The notes beneath the pieces are model-generated. The model did no database searches. It was not told the DNA's origin and saw only the letters and a program-made list of their open reading frames with translations. A stretch of 64,000 bases of DNA from positions 103,722,823 through 103,786,822 of the forward strand of contig NC_064822.1 of NCBI RefSeq assembly GCF_024166365.1, written 5' to 3'. Made by a program: the position numbers and the translations under genes. The DNA is from Elephas maximus indicus. Lineage: Eukaryota; Chordata; Mammalia; Proboscidea; Elephantidae. This document shows positions 11,721-22,534 of this stretch, piece after piece. How positions within the stretch are numbered: the first letter of the stretch is position 1; every line of letters begins with the position of its first letter.

Positions 11721-14700
11721 TTATAATAGTGGTCTTATACAATATTTGTCCTTTTGCCTCTGACTAATTTCGCTCAGCATAATGCCTTCCAGGTTCCTCC
11801 ATGTTATGAAATGTTTCAGAGATTCGTCACTGTTCTTTATCAATGCGTAGTATTCCATTGTGTGAATATACCACAATTTATTTACCCATTCATCCGTTGA
11901 TGGACACCTTGGTTGCTTCCAACTTTTTGCTATTGTAAACAGAGCTGCAATAAACATGGGTGTGCATGTATCTGTTTGTATGAAGGCTCTTGTACCTCTA
12001 GGGTATATTCCTAGGAGTGGGATTTCTGGGTTGTATGGTAGTTCTATTTCTAACTGTTTAAGATAACGCCAGATAGATTTCCAAAGTGGTTGTACCATTT
12101 TACATTCCCACCAGCAGTGTATGAGAGTTCCAATCTCTCCGCAGCCTCTCCAACATTTATTATTTTGTGTTTTTTGGATTAATGCCAGCCTTGCTGGTGT
12201 GAGATGGAATCTCATCGTAGTTTTAATTTGCATTTCTCTAATGGCTAATGATCGAGAGCATTTTCTCATGTATCTGTTGGCTGCCTGAATATCTTCTTTA
12301 GTGAAATGTGTGTTCATATCCTTTGCCCACTTCTTGATTGGGTTGTTTGTCTTTTTGTGGTTGAGTTTTGACAGAATCATGTAGATTTTAGAGATCAGGC
12401 GCTGGTCCGAGATGTCATAGCTGAAAATTCTTTCCCAGTCTGTAGGTGGTCTTTTTACTCTTTTGGAGAAGTCTTTAGATGAGCATAGGTGTTTGATTTT
12501 TAGGAGCTCCCAGTTATCGGGTTTCTCTTCATCATTTTTGGTAATGTTTTGTATTCTGTTTATACCTTGTATTAGGGCTCCTAGGGTTGTCCCAATTTTT
12601 TCTTCCATGATCTTTATCGTTTTAGTCTTTATGTTTAGGTCTTTGATCCACTTGGAGTTAGTTTTTGTGCATGGTGTGAGGTATGGGTCCTGTTTCATTT
12701 TTTTGCAAAGGGATATCCAGTTATGCCAGCACCATTTGTTAAAAAGGCTATCTTTTCCCCAGTTAATTGACACTGGTCCTTTGTCAAATATCAGCTGCTC
12801 ATACGTGGATGGATCTATGTCTGGGTTCTCAATTCTGTTCCATTGGTCTATGTGTCTGTTGTTGTACCAATACCAGGCTGTTTTGACTACTGTGGCTGTA
12901 TAATAGGTTCTGAAGTCAGGTAAGGTGAAGCCTCCCACTTTCTTCTTCTTTTTCAGTAGTGCTTTGCTTATCCGGGGCTTCTTTCCCTTCCATATGAAAT
13001 TGGTGATTTGTTTCTCTATCCCCTTAAAATATGACATTGGAATTTGGATCGGAAGTGCGTTAAATGTATAGATGGCTTTTGGTAGAATAGACATTTTTAC
13101 TATGTTAAGTCTTCCTATCCATGAGCAGGGTATGTTTTTCCACTTAAGTATGTCCTTTTGAATTTCTTGTAGTAGAGCTTTGTAGTTTTCTTTGTATAGG
13201 TCTTTTACATCTTTGGTAAGATTTATTCCTAAGTATCTTATCTTCTTGGGGGCTACTGTGAATGGTATTGATTTGGTTATTTCCTCTTCGGTGTTCTTTT
13301 TGTTGATGTAGAGGAATCCAAGTGATTTTTGTATGTTTATTTTATAACCTGAGACTCTGCCAAACTCTTCTATTAGTTTCAGTAGTTTTCTGGAGGATTC
13401 CTTAGGGTTTTCTGTGTATAAGATCATGTCATCTGCAAATAGTGATAACTTTACTTCTTCCTTGCCAATCCGGATACCTTTTATTTCTTTGTCTAGCCTA
13501 ATTGCCCTGGCTAAGACTTCCAACACGATGTTGAATAAGAGCGGTGATAAAGGGCATCCTTGTCTGGTTCCCGTACTCAAGGGAAATGCTTTCAGGTTCT
13601 CTCCATTTAGAGTGATATTGGCTGTTGGCTTTGTATAGATGCCCTTTATTATGTTGAGGAATTTTCCTTCAATTCCTATTTTGGTAAGAGTTTTTATCAT
13701 AAATGGGTGTTGGACTTTGTCAAATGCCTTTTCTGCATCAATTGATAAGATCATGTGGTTTTTGTCTTTTGTTTTATTTATGTGGTGGATTACATTAATG
13801 GTTTTTCTGATATTAAACCAGCCTTGCATACCTGGTATAAATCCCACTTGATCAGGGTGAATTATTTTTTTGATGTGTTGTTGAATTCTATTGGCTAGAA
13901 TTTTGTTGAGGATTTTTGCATCAATGTTCATGAGGGATATAGGTCTATAATTTTCTTTTTTTGTAATGTCTTTACCTGGTTTTGGTATCAGGGAGATGGT
14001 GGCTTCATAGAATGAGTTGGGTAGTATTCCGTCATTTTCTATGCTTTGGAATACCTTTAGTAGTAGTGGTGTTAACTCTTCTCTGAAAGTTTGGTAGAAC
14101 TCTGCAGTGAAGCCGTCCGGGCCAGGGCTTTTTTTGTTGGGAGTTTTTGATTACCGTTTCAATCTCCTTTTTTGTTATGGGTCTATTTAGTTGTTCTACT
14201 TCTGAATGTGTTAGTTTAGGTAGGTAGTGTTTTTCCAGGAATTCATCCATTTCTTCTAGGTTTTCAAATTTGTTAGAGTATAATTTTTCATAATAATCTG
14301 AAATGATTCTTTTAATTTCATTTGGTTCTGTTGTGATGTGGTCCTTCTCATTTGTTATTCAGGTTATTTGTTTCCTTTCCTGTATTTCTTTAGTCAGTCT
14401 AGCCAATGGTTTATCAATTTTGTTAATTTTTTCAAAGAACCAGCTTTTGGCTTTGTTAATTCTTTCAGTTGTTTTTCTGTTCTCTAATTCATTTAGTTCA
14501 GCTCGAATTTTTATTATTTGTTTTCTTCTGGTGCCTGATGGATTCTTTTGTTGCTCACTTTCTATTTGTTCAAGTTGTAGGGGCAGTTCTCTGATTTTGG
14601 CTCTTTCTTCTTTTTGTATGTGTGCATTTATTGATATAAATTGGCCTCTGAGCACTGCTTTTGCTGTGTCCCAGAGGTTTTGATAGGAAGTATTTTCATT

Positions 14701-15534
14701 CTCGTTGCTTTCTATGAATTTCCTTATTCCCTCCTTAATGTCTTCTATAACCCAGTCTTTTTTCAGAAGGGTATTGTTCATTTTCCAAGTATTTGATTTC
14801 TTTTCCCTAGTTTTTCTGTTATTGATCTCTAGTTTTATTGCCTTGTGATCTAAGAAGATGCTTTGTAATATTTCGATGTTTTGGATTCTGCAAAGGTTTG
14901 TTTTATGACCTAATATGTGGTCTATTCTAGAGAATGTTCCATGTGCGCTAGAAAAAAAAGTATACTTTGCAGCAGTTGGGTGGAGAGTTCTGTATAAGTC
15001 AATGAGGTCAAGTTGGTTGATTGTTGTAATTAGATCTTCCGTGTCTCTGTTGAGCTTCTTACTGGATGTCCTGTCCTTCTCCGAAAGTGGTGTGTTGAAG
15101 TCTCCTACTATAATTGTGGAGGTATCTATCTCGCTTTTCAATTCTGTTAAAATTTGATTTATGTATCTTGCAGCCCTGTCATTGGGTGCATAAATATTTA
15201 ATATGGTTATGTCTTCCTGATCAATTGTCCCTTTTATCATTATATAGTGTCCTTCTTTATCCTTTGTGGTGGATTTAAGTCTAAAGTCTATTTTGTCAGA
15301 AATTAATATTGCTACTCCTCTTCTTTTTTGCTTATTGTTTGCTTGATATACTTTTTTCCATCCTTTGAGTTTTAGTTTGTTTGTGTCTCTAAGTCTAAGG
15401 TGTGTCTCTTGTAGGCAGCATATAGATGGATCGTGTTTCTTTATCCAGTCTGTGACTCTCTGTCTCTTTATTGGTGCATTTAGTCCATTTACATTCAGGG
15501 TAATTATAGATAAATAAGTTTTTAGTGCTGTCAT
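11721..15534 (-). pseudogene. L1-B ORF2: endonuclease/reverse transcriptase, two lesions
   Basis: L1 ORF2 makes an enzyme that nicks DNA and copies L1 RNA at the nick. From the ATG at 15534 the frame is open for 391 codons, covering the apurinic-type endonuclease domain: LNVNGLN, CCLQETH with the catalytic Glu, NIYAPND, GDFNTPL, SRIDHIL. It then meets TGA at 14361-14359 (codon 392). The same frame resumes (MDEFLEKHYLPKL) until a 7-base A-run at 14129-14135, where the frame shifts by a net +1. Beyond it 736 codons stay open, with [10 protein letters not shown], the catalytic FADD box and a Cys-rich C-terminus ([18 protein letters not shown]). The total of about 1,270 codons matches the family's usual length near 1,275. 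This copy should not make full-length protein. Confidence 0.95.
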
Positions 15535-15809
15535 TTTGATGCCTTTTTATGTGTGTTGTTGACAATTTCATTTTTCCACATACTTTTTTGTGCTGAGGCG
15601 TTTTTCTTAGTAAATTGTGAGATCCTCATTTTCATAGTGCTTGACTTTATGTTAGTTGAGTCGTTACGTTTTTCTTGGTTTTTATCTTGAGTTATAGAGT
15701 TGTTATACCTTTTTGTGGTTACCTTCTTATTTACCCCTATTTTTCTAAGTAAAAACCTAACTTGTATTGTTCTATATCGCCTTGTATCACTCTCCATCTG
15801 GCAGTTCAA
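15531..15809 (-). other. 92-codon open frame in the L1-B inter-ORF spacer
   Basis: A small, strongly basic open frame (MNCQMESDTRRYRTIQVRF... to ...NTHKKASK) fills most of the 454 bp gap between ORF1 and ORF2. Its TGA overlaps the ORF2 ATG as ATGA, the arrangement expected for stop-restart translation. It may be chance: the equivalent region in L1-C is shifted in an A-run. No function is known to me. Confidence 0.25.
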
Positions 15810-15988
15810 TGCCTCCTGTATTTAGTCCCTCTTTTTGATTATTGTGATCTTTTACCTATTGACTTCCATGATTCCCTGTTATGTGTATTTTTTTTTTAAT
15901 TAATCTTAATTTGTTTTTGTGATTTCCCTATTTGAGTTGATATCAGGACGTTCTGTTTTGTGACCTTGTGTTGTGCTGATATCTGATA

Positions 15989-17008
15989 TTATTGGTTCTC
16001 TGACCAAACAATATCCTTTAGTATTTCTTGTAGCTTTGGTTTGGTTTTTGCAAATTCTCTAAACTTGTGTTTGTCTGTAAATATCTTAATTTCGCCTTCA
16101 TATTTCAGAGAGAGTTTTGCTGGATATATGATCCTTGGCTGGCAGTTTTTCTCCTTCAGTGTTCTGTATATGTGGTCCCATTCCCTTCTTGCCTGCATGG
16201 TTTCTGCTGAGTAGTCAGAACATATTCTTACTGATTCTCCCTTGAAGGAAACCTTTCTTTTCTCCCTGGCTGCTTTTAAAATTTTCTGTTTATCTTTGGT
16301 TTTGGTGAGTTTGATGATAATATGTCTTGGTGTTTTTCTTTTTGGATCAATCTTAAATGGGGTTCGATGAGCATCTTGGATAGATATCCTTTTGTCTTTC
16401 ATAATGTCAGGGAAGTTTTCTGTCAGGAGTTCTTCAACTATTTTCTCTGTGTTTTCTGTCTCCCCTCCCTGTTCTGGGACTCCAATCACCCGCAGGTTAT
16501 CCTTCTTGATAGAGTCCCACATAATTCTTAGGGTTTCTTCATTTTTTTTAATTCTTTTATCTGATTTTTTTTCAGCTATGTTGGTGTCGATTCCCTGGTT
16601 CTCCAGATGTCCCAGTCTGCATTCTAATTGCTCGAGTCTGCTCCTCTGACTTCCTAGTGCGTTGTCTAATTCTGTTATTTTATTGTTAATCTTTTGGATT
16701 TCTACATGTTGTCTCTCTATGGATTCTTGCAACTTATTAATTTTTCCAGTATGTTCTTGAATAATCTTTTTGAGTTCTTCAACAGTTTTATCAGTGTGTT
16801 CCTTGGCTTTTTCTGCAGTTATCCTAATTTCATTTGTGATATCATTAAGCATTCTGTAAATTAGTTTTTTATATTCTGTATCTGATAATTCCAAGATTGT
16901 ATCTTCATTTGGGAAAGATTTTGATTCTTTTGTTTGGGGGGTTGGAGAAGCTGTCATGGTCTGCTTCTTTAAGTGGTTTGATATGGATTGTTGTCTCCGA
17001 GCCATCAC
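15989..17008 (-). CDS. L1-B ORF1 protein, intact 339 residues
   Basis: ORF1p is the RNA-binding, trimer-forming chaperone that packages L1 RNA in the cytoplasm. This frame is fully open. Residues 1-50 are a polar N-terminus starting MMARRQQSISN. About 55-137 is a heptad-rich coiled coil, including SQRSRLEQLECRLGHLENQ. About 171-247 is the RRM (NLRVIGVPE at 171-179, RHIIIKL at 229-235). About 255-325 is the C-terminal domain (RIIYPAKLSLKYEGEIKIF). The length is close to the human protein's 338. A second ATG directly follows the first, so either could start. The frame lies downstream of the CpG-rich 5'UTR. ORF1 alone is open, while ORF2 of the same element is broken. Confidence 0.9.
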   Translation of the reverse strand: MMARRQQSISNHLKKQTMTASPTPQTKESKSFPNEDTILELSDTEYKKLIYRMLNDITNEIRITAEKAKEHTDKTVEELKKIIQEHTGKINKLQESIERQHVEIQKINNKITELDNALGSQRSRLEQLECRLGHLENQGIDTNIAEKKSDKRIKKNEETLRIMWDSIKKDNLRVIGVPEQGGETENTEKIVEELLTENFPDIMKDKRISIQDAHRTPFKIDPKRKTPRHIIIKLTKTKDKQKILKAAREKRKVSFKGESVRICSDYSAETMQARREWDHIYRTLKEKNCQPRIIYPAKLSLKYEGEIKIFTDKHKFREFAKTKPKLQEILKDIVWSENQ

Positions 17009-17363
17009 TGGGAAACTAGTTTTTCCAGAAAATCCGCTAAAAAAAAAATGCAGTCAGATCCCTATCAGAGTTCTCCCTCTGGCTCAGGCTATTCAGATGT
17101 TAATGAAGCCGCCTGGGGAGGGTGGGGGAGGGAACAGAGAGATAGGAGAGTAGCACCTCAGAATATAGCCAGAGTTGCTTGTCTTGCTTGGAATGACTAT
17201 TATATCTGAGATTCCCGCGGGCGCGTCACCTATGTGTGCTGGCTGTGTGGAGATTGCCTGGGGGGGTCTGGCCCGCTGGAGTCACGGTCAGATCCTCCGC
17301 TTCCAGCCCCACGCCCAGCGTCAAGGCTCCCCTACTGGGACAGTGCACTCTCGACTCCAAAAT

Positions 17364-17890
17364 CAGTCGCTGCCTCCCGGGGACTTCTCGTCCCTCCAGC
17401 CACGTGGTCGTGCCACCTCCGAGAACCAGTTGGGCCTCCTCCCGGGGTTAGTTCAGATGGGTGGAGCAGGTCCCCGTGCTTGTGCCGTGACCGAGTGTTC
17501 CGGCTGGGACGCTGTCCTCCCCGCTCCAATACCAGTCGCTGCCTCCCAGGGACTTCTCCTACCGGCTGCGTTCCACGCCGCCCGCGCGACCCGGCTGGTC
17601 CCCTTCCCGGGGTTAGTTCAGGGGGGTGGAGCAACTCTCCGTGTTTATGCCGTACCTGCGTCCAGTCCAAATCCCTGCGGGACGGTTCCCCAGCTCAGAT
17701 GCTGCTCTTTCTGCTCCAAGACCAGTCACTGCCTCCCAGGGACTTCTCCTACCGGCTGCGTCCCACGCCGCCCGTGGAACCGGCTGGTCCCCCTCCCGGG
17801 GTAAGTTCAAGGGGGTGGAGCCGCTCTCTGTGCTTGTGCCGTACCTGACTGGTACGCTGGCTCCAGGCTCTGGAAACAATCGCTGCTTCC
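17364..17890 (-). repeat. Three CpG-rich tandem monomers in the L1-B 5'UTR
   Basis: Three successive units share cagtcgctgcctcccaggga, then ctaccggctgcg, then cccggggttagttcag and gtggagc. They start near 17364, 17533 and 17723, giving periods of about 169 and 190 bp. A shortened fourth unit (caatcgctgcttccccg) follows near 17876. CpG is very dense compared with all surrounding DNA, as in a young or unmethylated promoter. Long open frames across this GC-rich stretch (17175-17848) are a by-product of base composition. Confidence 0.85.
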
Positions 17891-18025
17891 CCGTATTAGT
17901 TCGTTCTCCATCTCTAAATCTTTGTTTGTTGTTCAGGGTTCGTAGATTGTTATGTATGTGATCGATTCACTTGTTTTTCCGTGTCTTTGTTGTAAGAGGG
18001 ATCCGAGGTAGCGTCTGCCTAGTCC

Positions 18026-18045
18026 GCCATCTTGGCTCCGCCCCC
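18026..18045 (-). promoter_or_regulatory. YY1-type site and GC box at the L1-B 5' end
   Basis: On the L1 sense strand the first 25 bases contain AAGATGGC, the YY1 core that positions human L1 transcription, directly preceded by GGGGGCGG, an Sp1-like GC box. The plus strand reads gccatcttggctccgccccc. L1-A keeps the core (ccatctt at 18356-18362). L1-C has a changed version (CAAATGGCC near 45003). Confidence 0.65.
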
Positions 18046-18689
18046 GAGCTGTTTCTCTATTTTTTAAGGGAATATCATGAAGTTGCTTTCCTATGCTCTT
18101 CACCCAGAGTCACTACTGACTTTGTCTCTAGAGGACTGCATTGAGCCAGGATGACTGGCAGAGCACAGTAACACTGTGTTCTGTGTTACTCCTCTTTCAC
18201 TGTGCTTGTTCAAATTTTTCTTCTAGTCAGTGTTTCATTTAATTCTTTATCCTTCCTTTCTAATGTTCAGGGTTCCAGGATTATCTGCATCTGCTTCACT
18301 TGGTTTTTTTGGGTTTTTGCTGTAGAGGGGCATTATGGTATGTCTGACTAAGCCACCATCTTGGCTTCACCCTAAGAATTATTCTTAACTTCTGTTCATA
18401 ATGTACTGTCATCATCAGTATGTATATATACCACTTTTATCTATTTGTTTTCTTTTGATTTGGTTGTTCGTTTTAAAGGTATTATAAACATCCATGACCC
18501 CACCACCCAACCTAAGAATTAAAACTTACTACTAATTACATCTAGTTTTTGTTTCCTTCCTCATCCTGTCTACCCTCTCAGAAGTTATGCATTATCTTAA
18601 TAATTGCCATAATTTTAACGCACTAATTTTATGAACTATCTTAAATTATGTGTATAAGCAAAGCAGGCCCATCAACCTCCTTTCATATT

Positions 18690-19105
18690 CTGTCATTGTC
18701 TGGTTATTGTAAAGTTGTACTGGCCTTAGAGAATAAGTACTGTGGTAGTCTTTCTTATACTATTCTTTGATAAAGTCACTTAAGATTGAAACAATCTGGT
18801 AAAACAATTTAGGCCTGAGATTTTCATGATAGAAAATTTTTTAATTACTGCAATAATTTCTTTAATAATTGTAGTTCTATCCAGGCTTTCTATTTCTTCT
18901 TGAGTCAGTTTAGGTAAATACATGTTTTCTGGGAATTTTTTTCATTTCATCCAAGTTTACAGTTTTATTGGCATCAAATTTCTGATAGTATTTCCTTAGT
19001 GATTTCTTAAATTCTTCCATATCTTTAGTTATTATCCTTTTAACATTCCTAGTTCCTTCATAATTTTATTTCTTTGTACCTGTGTTTGTTCTTGATCAAC
19101 CTTTC
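18690..19105 (-). mobile_element. Ancient L1 ORF2 fragment
   Basis: Diverged minus-strand L1 sequence. Phrases such as ggcctgagattttcatgata, tttcttcttgagtcagttta and ttttcatttcatccaagttt match the RT-upstream part of old L1M elements. No open frame survives. Confidence 0.6.
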
Positions 19106-20332
19106 AAGAAAAACAAATGAGCACATAAAAAAGTTCAGCATCATTAGTTATCTGGTAAACACAAGTAATAATATTATTACAAGGTAAAGAATCAGAAGAT
19201 TTTTAAATCTGCACCTCCACAGAATAGCCCAAATCCTGGACTAATGATGTGCTCTCTGCTGGGTCATATTGTGCAATCTTTTCTTTAAATGACGGTATTT
19301 GCTTTGTGATAGATCTTAGTATTTTCCATAATCATCAATTAACTGTTAATTGATATTACTGTTTAGGGTACTCAAGTATCTTTTTTTTTTTCGCTAGTTT
19401 GTATCCACTTGCTGTGCAGTAGAAAAAGACTCAATGCAGTGAAGATTGCTGATTTTCATGCATATTCTTCTATTTATTCAAACACAAAATTTAAACTTAG
19501 TTACAATACAATTTTCAAAATTGGAGGCACTCCTACACAAAGGCATAAATAAGGGAACATGAATGTGGAATCATTAAAAATGTAAATATTTATAGAAAAT
19601 TTGAGAAATATACTTCTAGAAAACTTTTCCCCCTTTCCCACTTCTACTGATTTTTGCATTCATGGACCTTCTATATGTGATGGATTTAGAAAGTTTTTTA
19701 TACTTTTCTTTCACAGAGAACCAGTATATGAATTTATTCTTTCTTTCTTTTACAGATTAAATTCAAATGTAATGGTTGAAATGTTCAAATAGTCAATAAG
19801 AAAAAAATTCAATGGCTGATTTATTCAATGATCAGTCCTTGAGAAAGATGTCGGTTGGGCGAGAATCAATCAAACTCTCCAATTATATACCACAAATCAT
19901 CAAATTTATGACTTGTACCAAACAACATAATTAAATTACACTTGCAACTATACATCAATATTACCTTCAGATATCTTCGAAAATTGTTTAATTGTTGTTT
20001 AGTCACTACTGGAATAACCCCAGATATGTCCAAATTTAGGTAGACACATGCCAAAAAAATAATAATAATTAAAACCAAACACAACCATTTAGCTGTTTAT
20101 TATTATTTAAATTAAAGAACGAGATCTTGATGTGGAATGTAGCCTCCTGCCTACCCATGAAGTCCTCCAGAGCAGAGGCTCAACCTTCTATCAGAGCACC
20201 AGACTGTTTTATCAGTCCCTGTCTCTTTCTTCAGTATAACCAGTTCTTTTTCAGCCTAGAAACATGCCTGCTACAAATCCTTGACGTCTCCATTTAAGGT
20301 CGCAGAGACAAAAAAAAAAAAAAAGATTTTAA
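19106..20332. other. Unique intergenic DNA, nothing recognised
   Basis: AT-rich sequence without a repeat or gene that I can name. Short open frames (19601-19792 and 19866-20084) have no family features. Confidence 0.45.
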
Positions 20333-20555
20333 AGTGTCATGATTTGAATTTGAATTCTGACTCCACCAGTTAATAATTGTGAATTTGGGCCAGATGTTTC
20401 ATATTTCTGCCACTCAGTTTCCTCATCCGTAAAATGGGAATAATAAGAGGTTCTAGTTCACAGAGTTGTGGGGAATTAGTTAACACATCTAAAGCATGTA
20501 GAACAGCACCTGGCATTTCGTAAGTAATTAATAAATATTGGCTATTAATTTATTG
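20333..20555 (+). mobile_element. MIR SINE
   Basis: A clear MIR core and tail: gaatttgggccagatgtttc, then cactcagtttcctcatccgt, aaaatgggaataataa and agaacagcacctggcat, ending with aataaatattggctatt. MIR is an ancient mammalian SINE that shares its tail with L2. Confidence 0.92.
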
Positions 20556-20724
20556 TTGTTCTGGTCTTATTACCTTTCTAAATTTTGAAATCATACCAGT
20601 TCATCAGCGTTAATCCACATCTAAGTCTTCTTCAACATGTCTAATGCCCCCATCATTCCTTGTTGACAACAATATCTCAAATCCAAAATTCAATTAGTAT
20701 TTTTCAGTTGTAATTCTTCAGGAT

Positions 20725-20850
20725 CAGACTGTGCCATTTGTCACTGTGGATCACTCAGTCCTTAATACCACCTTTTCCCTTGGCTTTCAAGACCTGCAGT
20801 CAACTGTTTACTTGAAAACTTCTCCTATTGTTGATACACTGGTCGTTAAA
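20725..20850 (+). mobile_element. L2/CR1-type LINE reverse transcriptase fragment
   Basis: Translated on the plus strand this stretch reads like the L2 RT block containing VTVDHSVLNTTFSLGFQDLQS, equivalent to the family's A-F-D-T-V-D-H-S palm segment. It is short and diverged. Confidence 0.55.
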
Positions 20851-22534
20851 ATACTCATCCAAGAGATGTTTATAAAGTCAAAACATGTAGACAAAGGAAA
20901 ATAACCTGAAGGTCAGTTAAAGATCATTGCACACCTTCCTTTTGATTTCCCAAGTGCAGTATACAGACAGAACGGTGTTTTCACCCACCTTGCCCTCTTT
21001 CAAAGCCCACCAGATACCCAAGAGTTTTCATCTGAGGTCATAGCTCCAACACAGAGATTCCAAAAGCTCATACTAAATAGAATTCCCTGAGGATTCTATA
21101 AATTTCAGCTTGTTTTGTTAATGACTCTAAAATTGGTCTTTAGGCTGTGACTCCATGGAGTAAAGGACATTGGCTCTTCTCTGTCTCCTGGGCTGCCGGG
21201 ATCAGCCAGGCAATCACTGATGGCCTAATCTATACCTGCCCTTCTGAAAGGTTATATCTAAGAATCACTCACTTCACAGATTCTCCTAGAACAACATTTA
21301 GAATCAGAGCATAAACCAAATGGAGGGATGGCCTTCTGGCTGGGTCTGAAATAATCAAAGAGATGCTCCTCGCACCTTTTATTGAGGATTTGGAAGTTTT
21401 TCCATGTAGCTAGTGGGGCAAGAAAGGCAGAACCAAGCCAGAACTCAGAGGATGCATGTTCTGAAGCTTCTACCTTTAAAAGTAGCTAGCTCTAGGATAA
21501 CCAATTTTCATGCCCTTCCTATAATATCCCACTAGGAAAAAGATAATCTGCAGTTCTTATAATTGGGTGTAAAACTACTTGCTTCTCATGGATGTAGACA
21601 CCTCTTAGTCCCAGGAAAAGATCAGAGCAGCAGGAAGTTTTCTGAGCCATAAAGAGCCAGGAATTCAGTAGGTATGTCCTCCATGGTTGCTGTGAAGTTT
21701 TTCCTCTTGCTATCCTGGCCACTTCTTTCCTTCTGCTCATGAGAACTTCTCCTTCTAGCTCTCCAAAGTGGGTCTTTTCACCCTGGATCTTCTCACTGGC
21801 CTTATATGTACTGGGTACTGAACTTCCAAATCTAGGCAGACTTTCATATTTTTCACAGTCAGGTCTATATGCTTAGCTACTCTGAGAAGCTGAGAAAATC
21901 CTTCTGATCTCTATGGCTTACGCTAGGCACTGGGAATAGGGGTTTCATGCATCCTGGGTTCAAACTCTGCATTAGCGCAGGCTCTAGGAGTACAGTTAAA
22001 CCATGGAACAGCAGCTGGGAAAGTAACAACCAGGGAAAGAGTGGGGAGATTACACCAGGTGAATTCTTGTTCCTTTTCTAGGGCCAGTCACATACCATAC
22101 GAAGTTCACTTTTCTGTTATTACTAACTCCCTTCACCTTCAAAACTGATCAAACCAATGTAGGTGCTAAAGCACATAGGGAACAGCAGAAGCCAAGAAAA
22201 GTTTAAGAAAAAGTCAGTAATGCTATTATTCTATGCCTTCTTCCTTTCACCCCTTCTCCTTGGTTCAGGGACCTACCAGATCCCACAGGTTTATATCGCC
22301 TCTAATTATCCAAATTCCTCCATTATTGATCACATAGTGTACCCTCCCGTAGAAACACTGAACTTTTCTCTCTTCCCCTTCTCAGTAACTCATCAAACCC
22401 AGAATTTGTGAAATTCACTAACATTTTTAAATTAAATATATTTGAGCCTGACAAAGTGTTAAAACCAGATGTTGTATCTTTATTTCTTAAGAAATGTTTC
22501 CCAGCTCCCTGTCACCTTGGGAAGGATATAAGAT
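20851..22534. other. Unique intergenic DNA
   Basis: Balanced base composition and no recognised family. Open frames at 21519-21740 and 22163-22608 are short and featureless. Part of this stretch could hold regulatory sequence, but nothing visible supports that. Confidence 0.4.

Larger units (their letters stand above)
10722..18048 (-). mobile_element. L1-B: young full-length LINE-1
   Basis: This is a complete 7.3 kb L1 on the minus strand: CpG-rich 5'UTR (18048-17009), intact ORF1, a 454 bp spacer, nearly open ORF2, a 3'UTR of about 1 kb and poly(A), seen as the T-run ending at 10726. The target-site duplication is CTGTTTCTCTA plus up to six T, at 10705-10721 and 18049-18065. The host sequence on both sides is the L1-A 5'UTR. 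Its few lesions make it the youngest long element in the window. Confidence 0.95.
2602..18374 (-). mobile_element. L1-A: older full-length LINE-1, host of nested insertions
   Basis: Read on the minus strand this is a complete L1: 5'UTR (18374 down to 18066, then 10704 down to 9303), ORF1, spacer, ORF2, 3'UTR and poly(A), seen as the T-run at 2601-2617. A 12 bp target-site duplication AGAATTATTCTT flanks it at 2590-2601 and 18375-18386. It is interrupted by two AfroSINEs and, within its 5'UTR, by the whole of L1-B (10722-18048). Both ORFs are degraded. The 5' terminus (reverse complement of ccatcttggcttcaccc) resembles the CAAGATGG start of other mammalian L1s. Confidence 0.9.

Noticed and set aside
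12463-12903. 146-codon frame on the plus strand, membrane-protein-like
   Set aside because: It is the antisense shadow of L1-B ORF2. Similar Phe/Leu-rich plus-strand frames at 3415-3861, 5690-6118, 7588-7941, 8698-9069 and 14303-14683 have the same origin.
17175-17848. Overlapping open frames of 204-209 codons in a GC-rich stretch
   Set aside because: They lie in the CpG-rich tandem monomers of the L1-B 5'UTR, where stop codons are rare by composition. The translations repeat with the monomers and show no domain.
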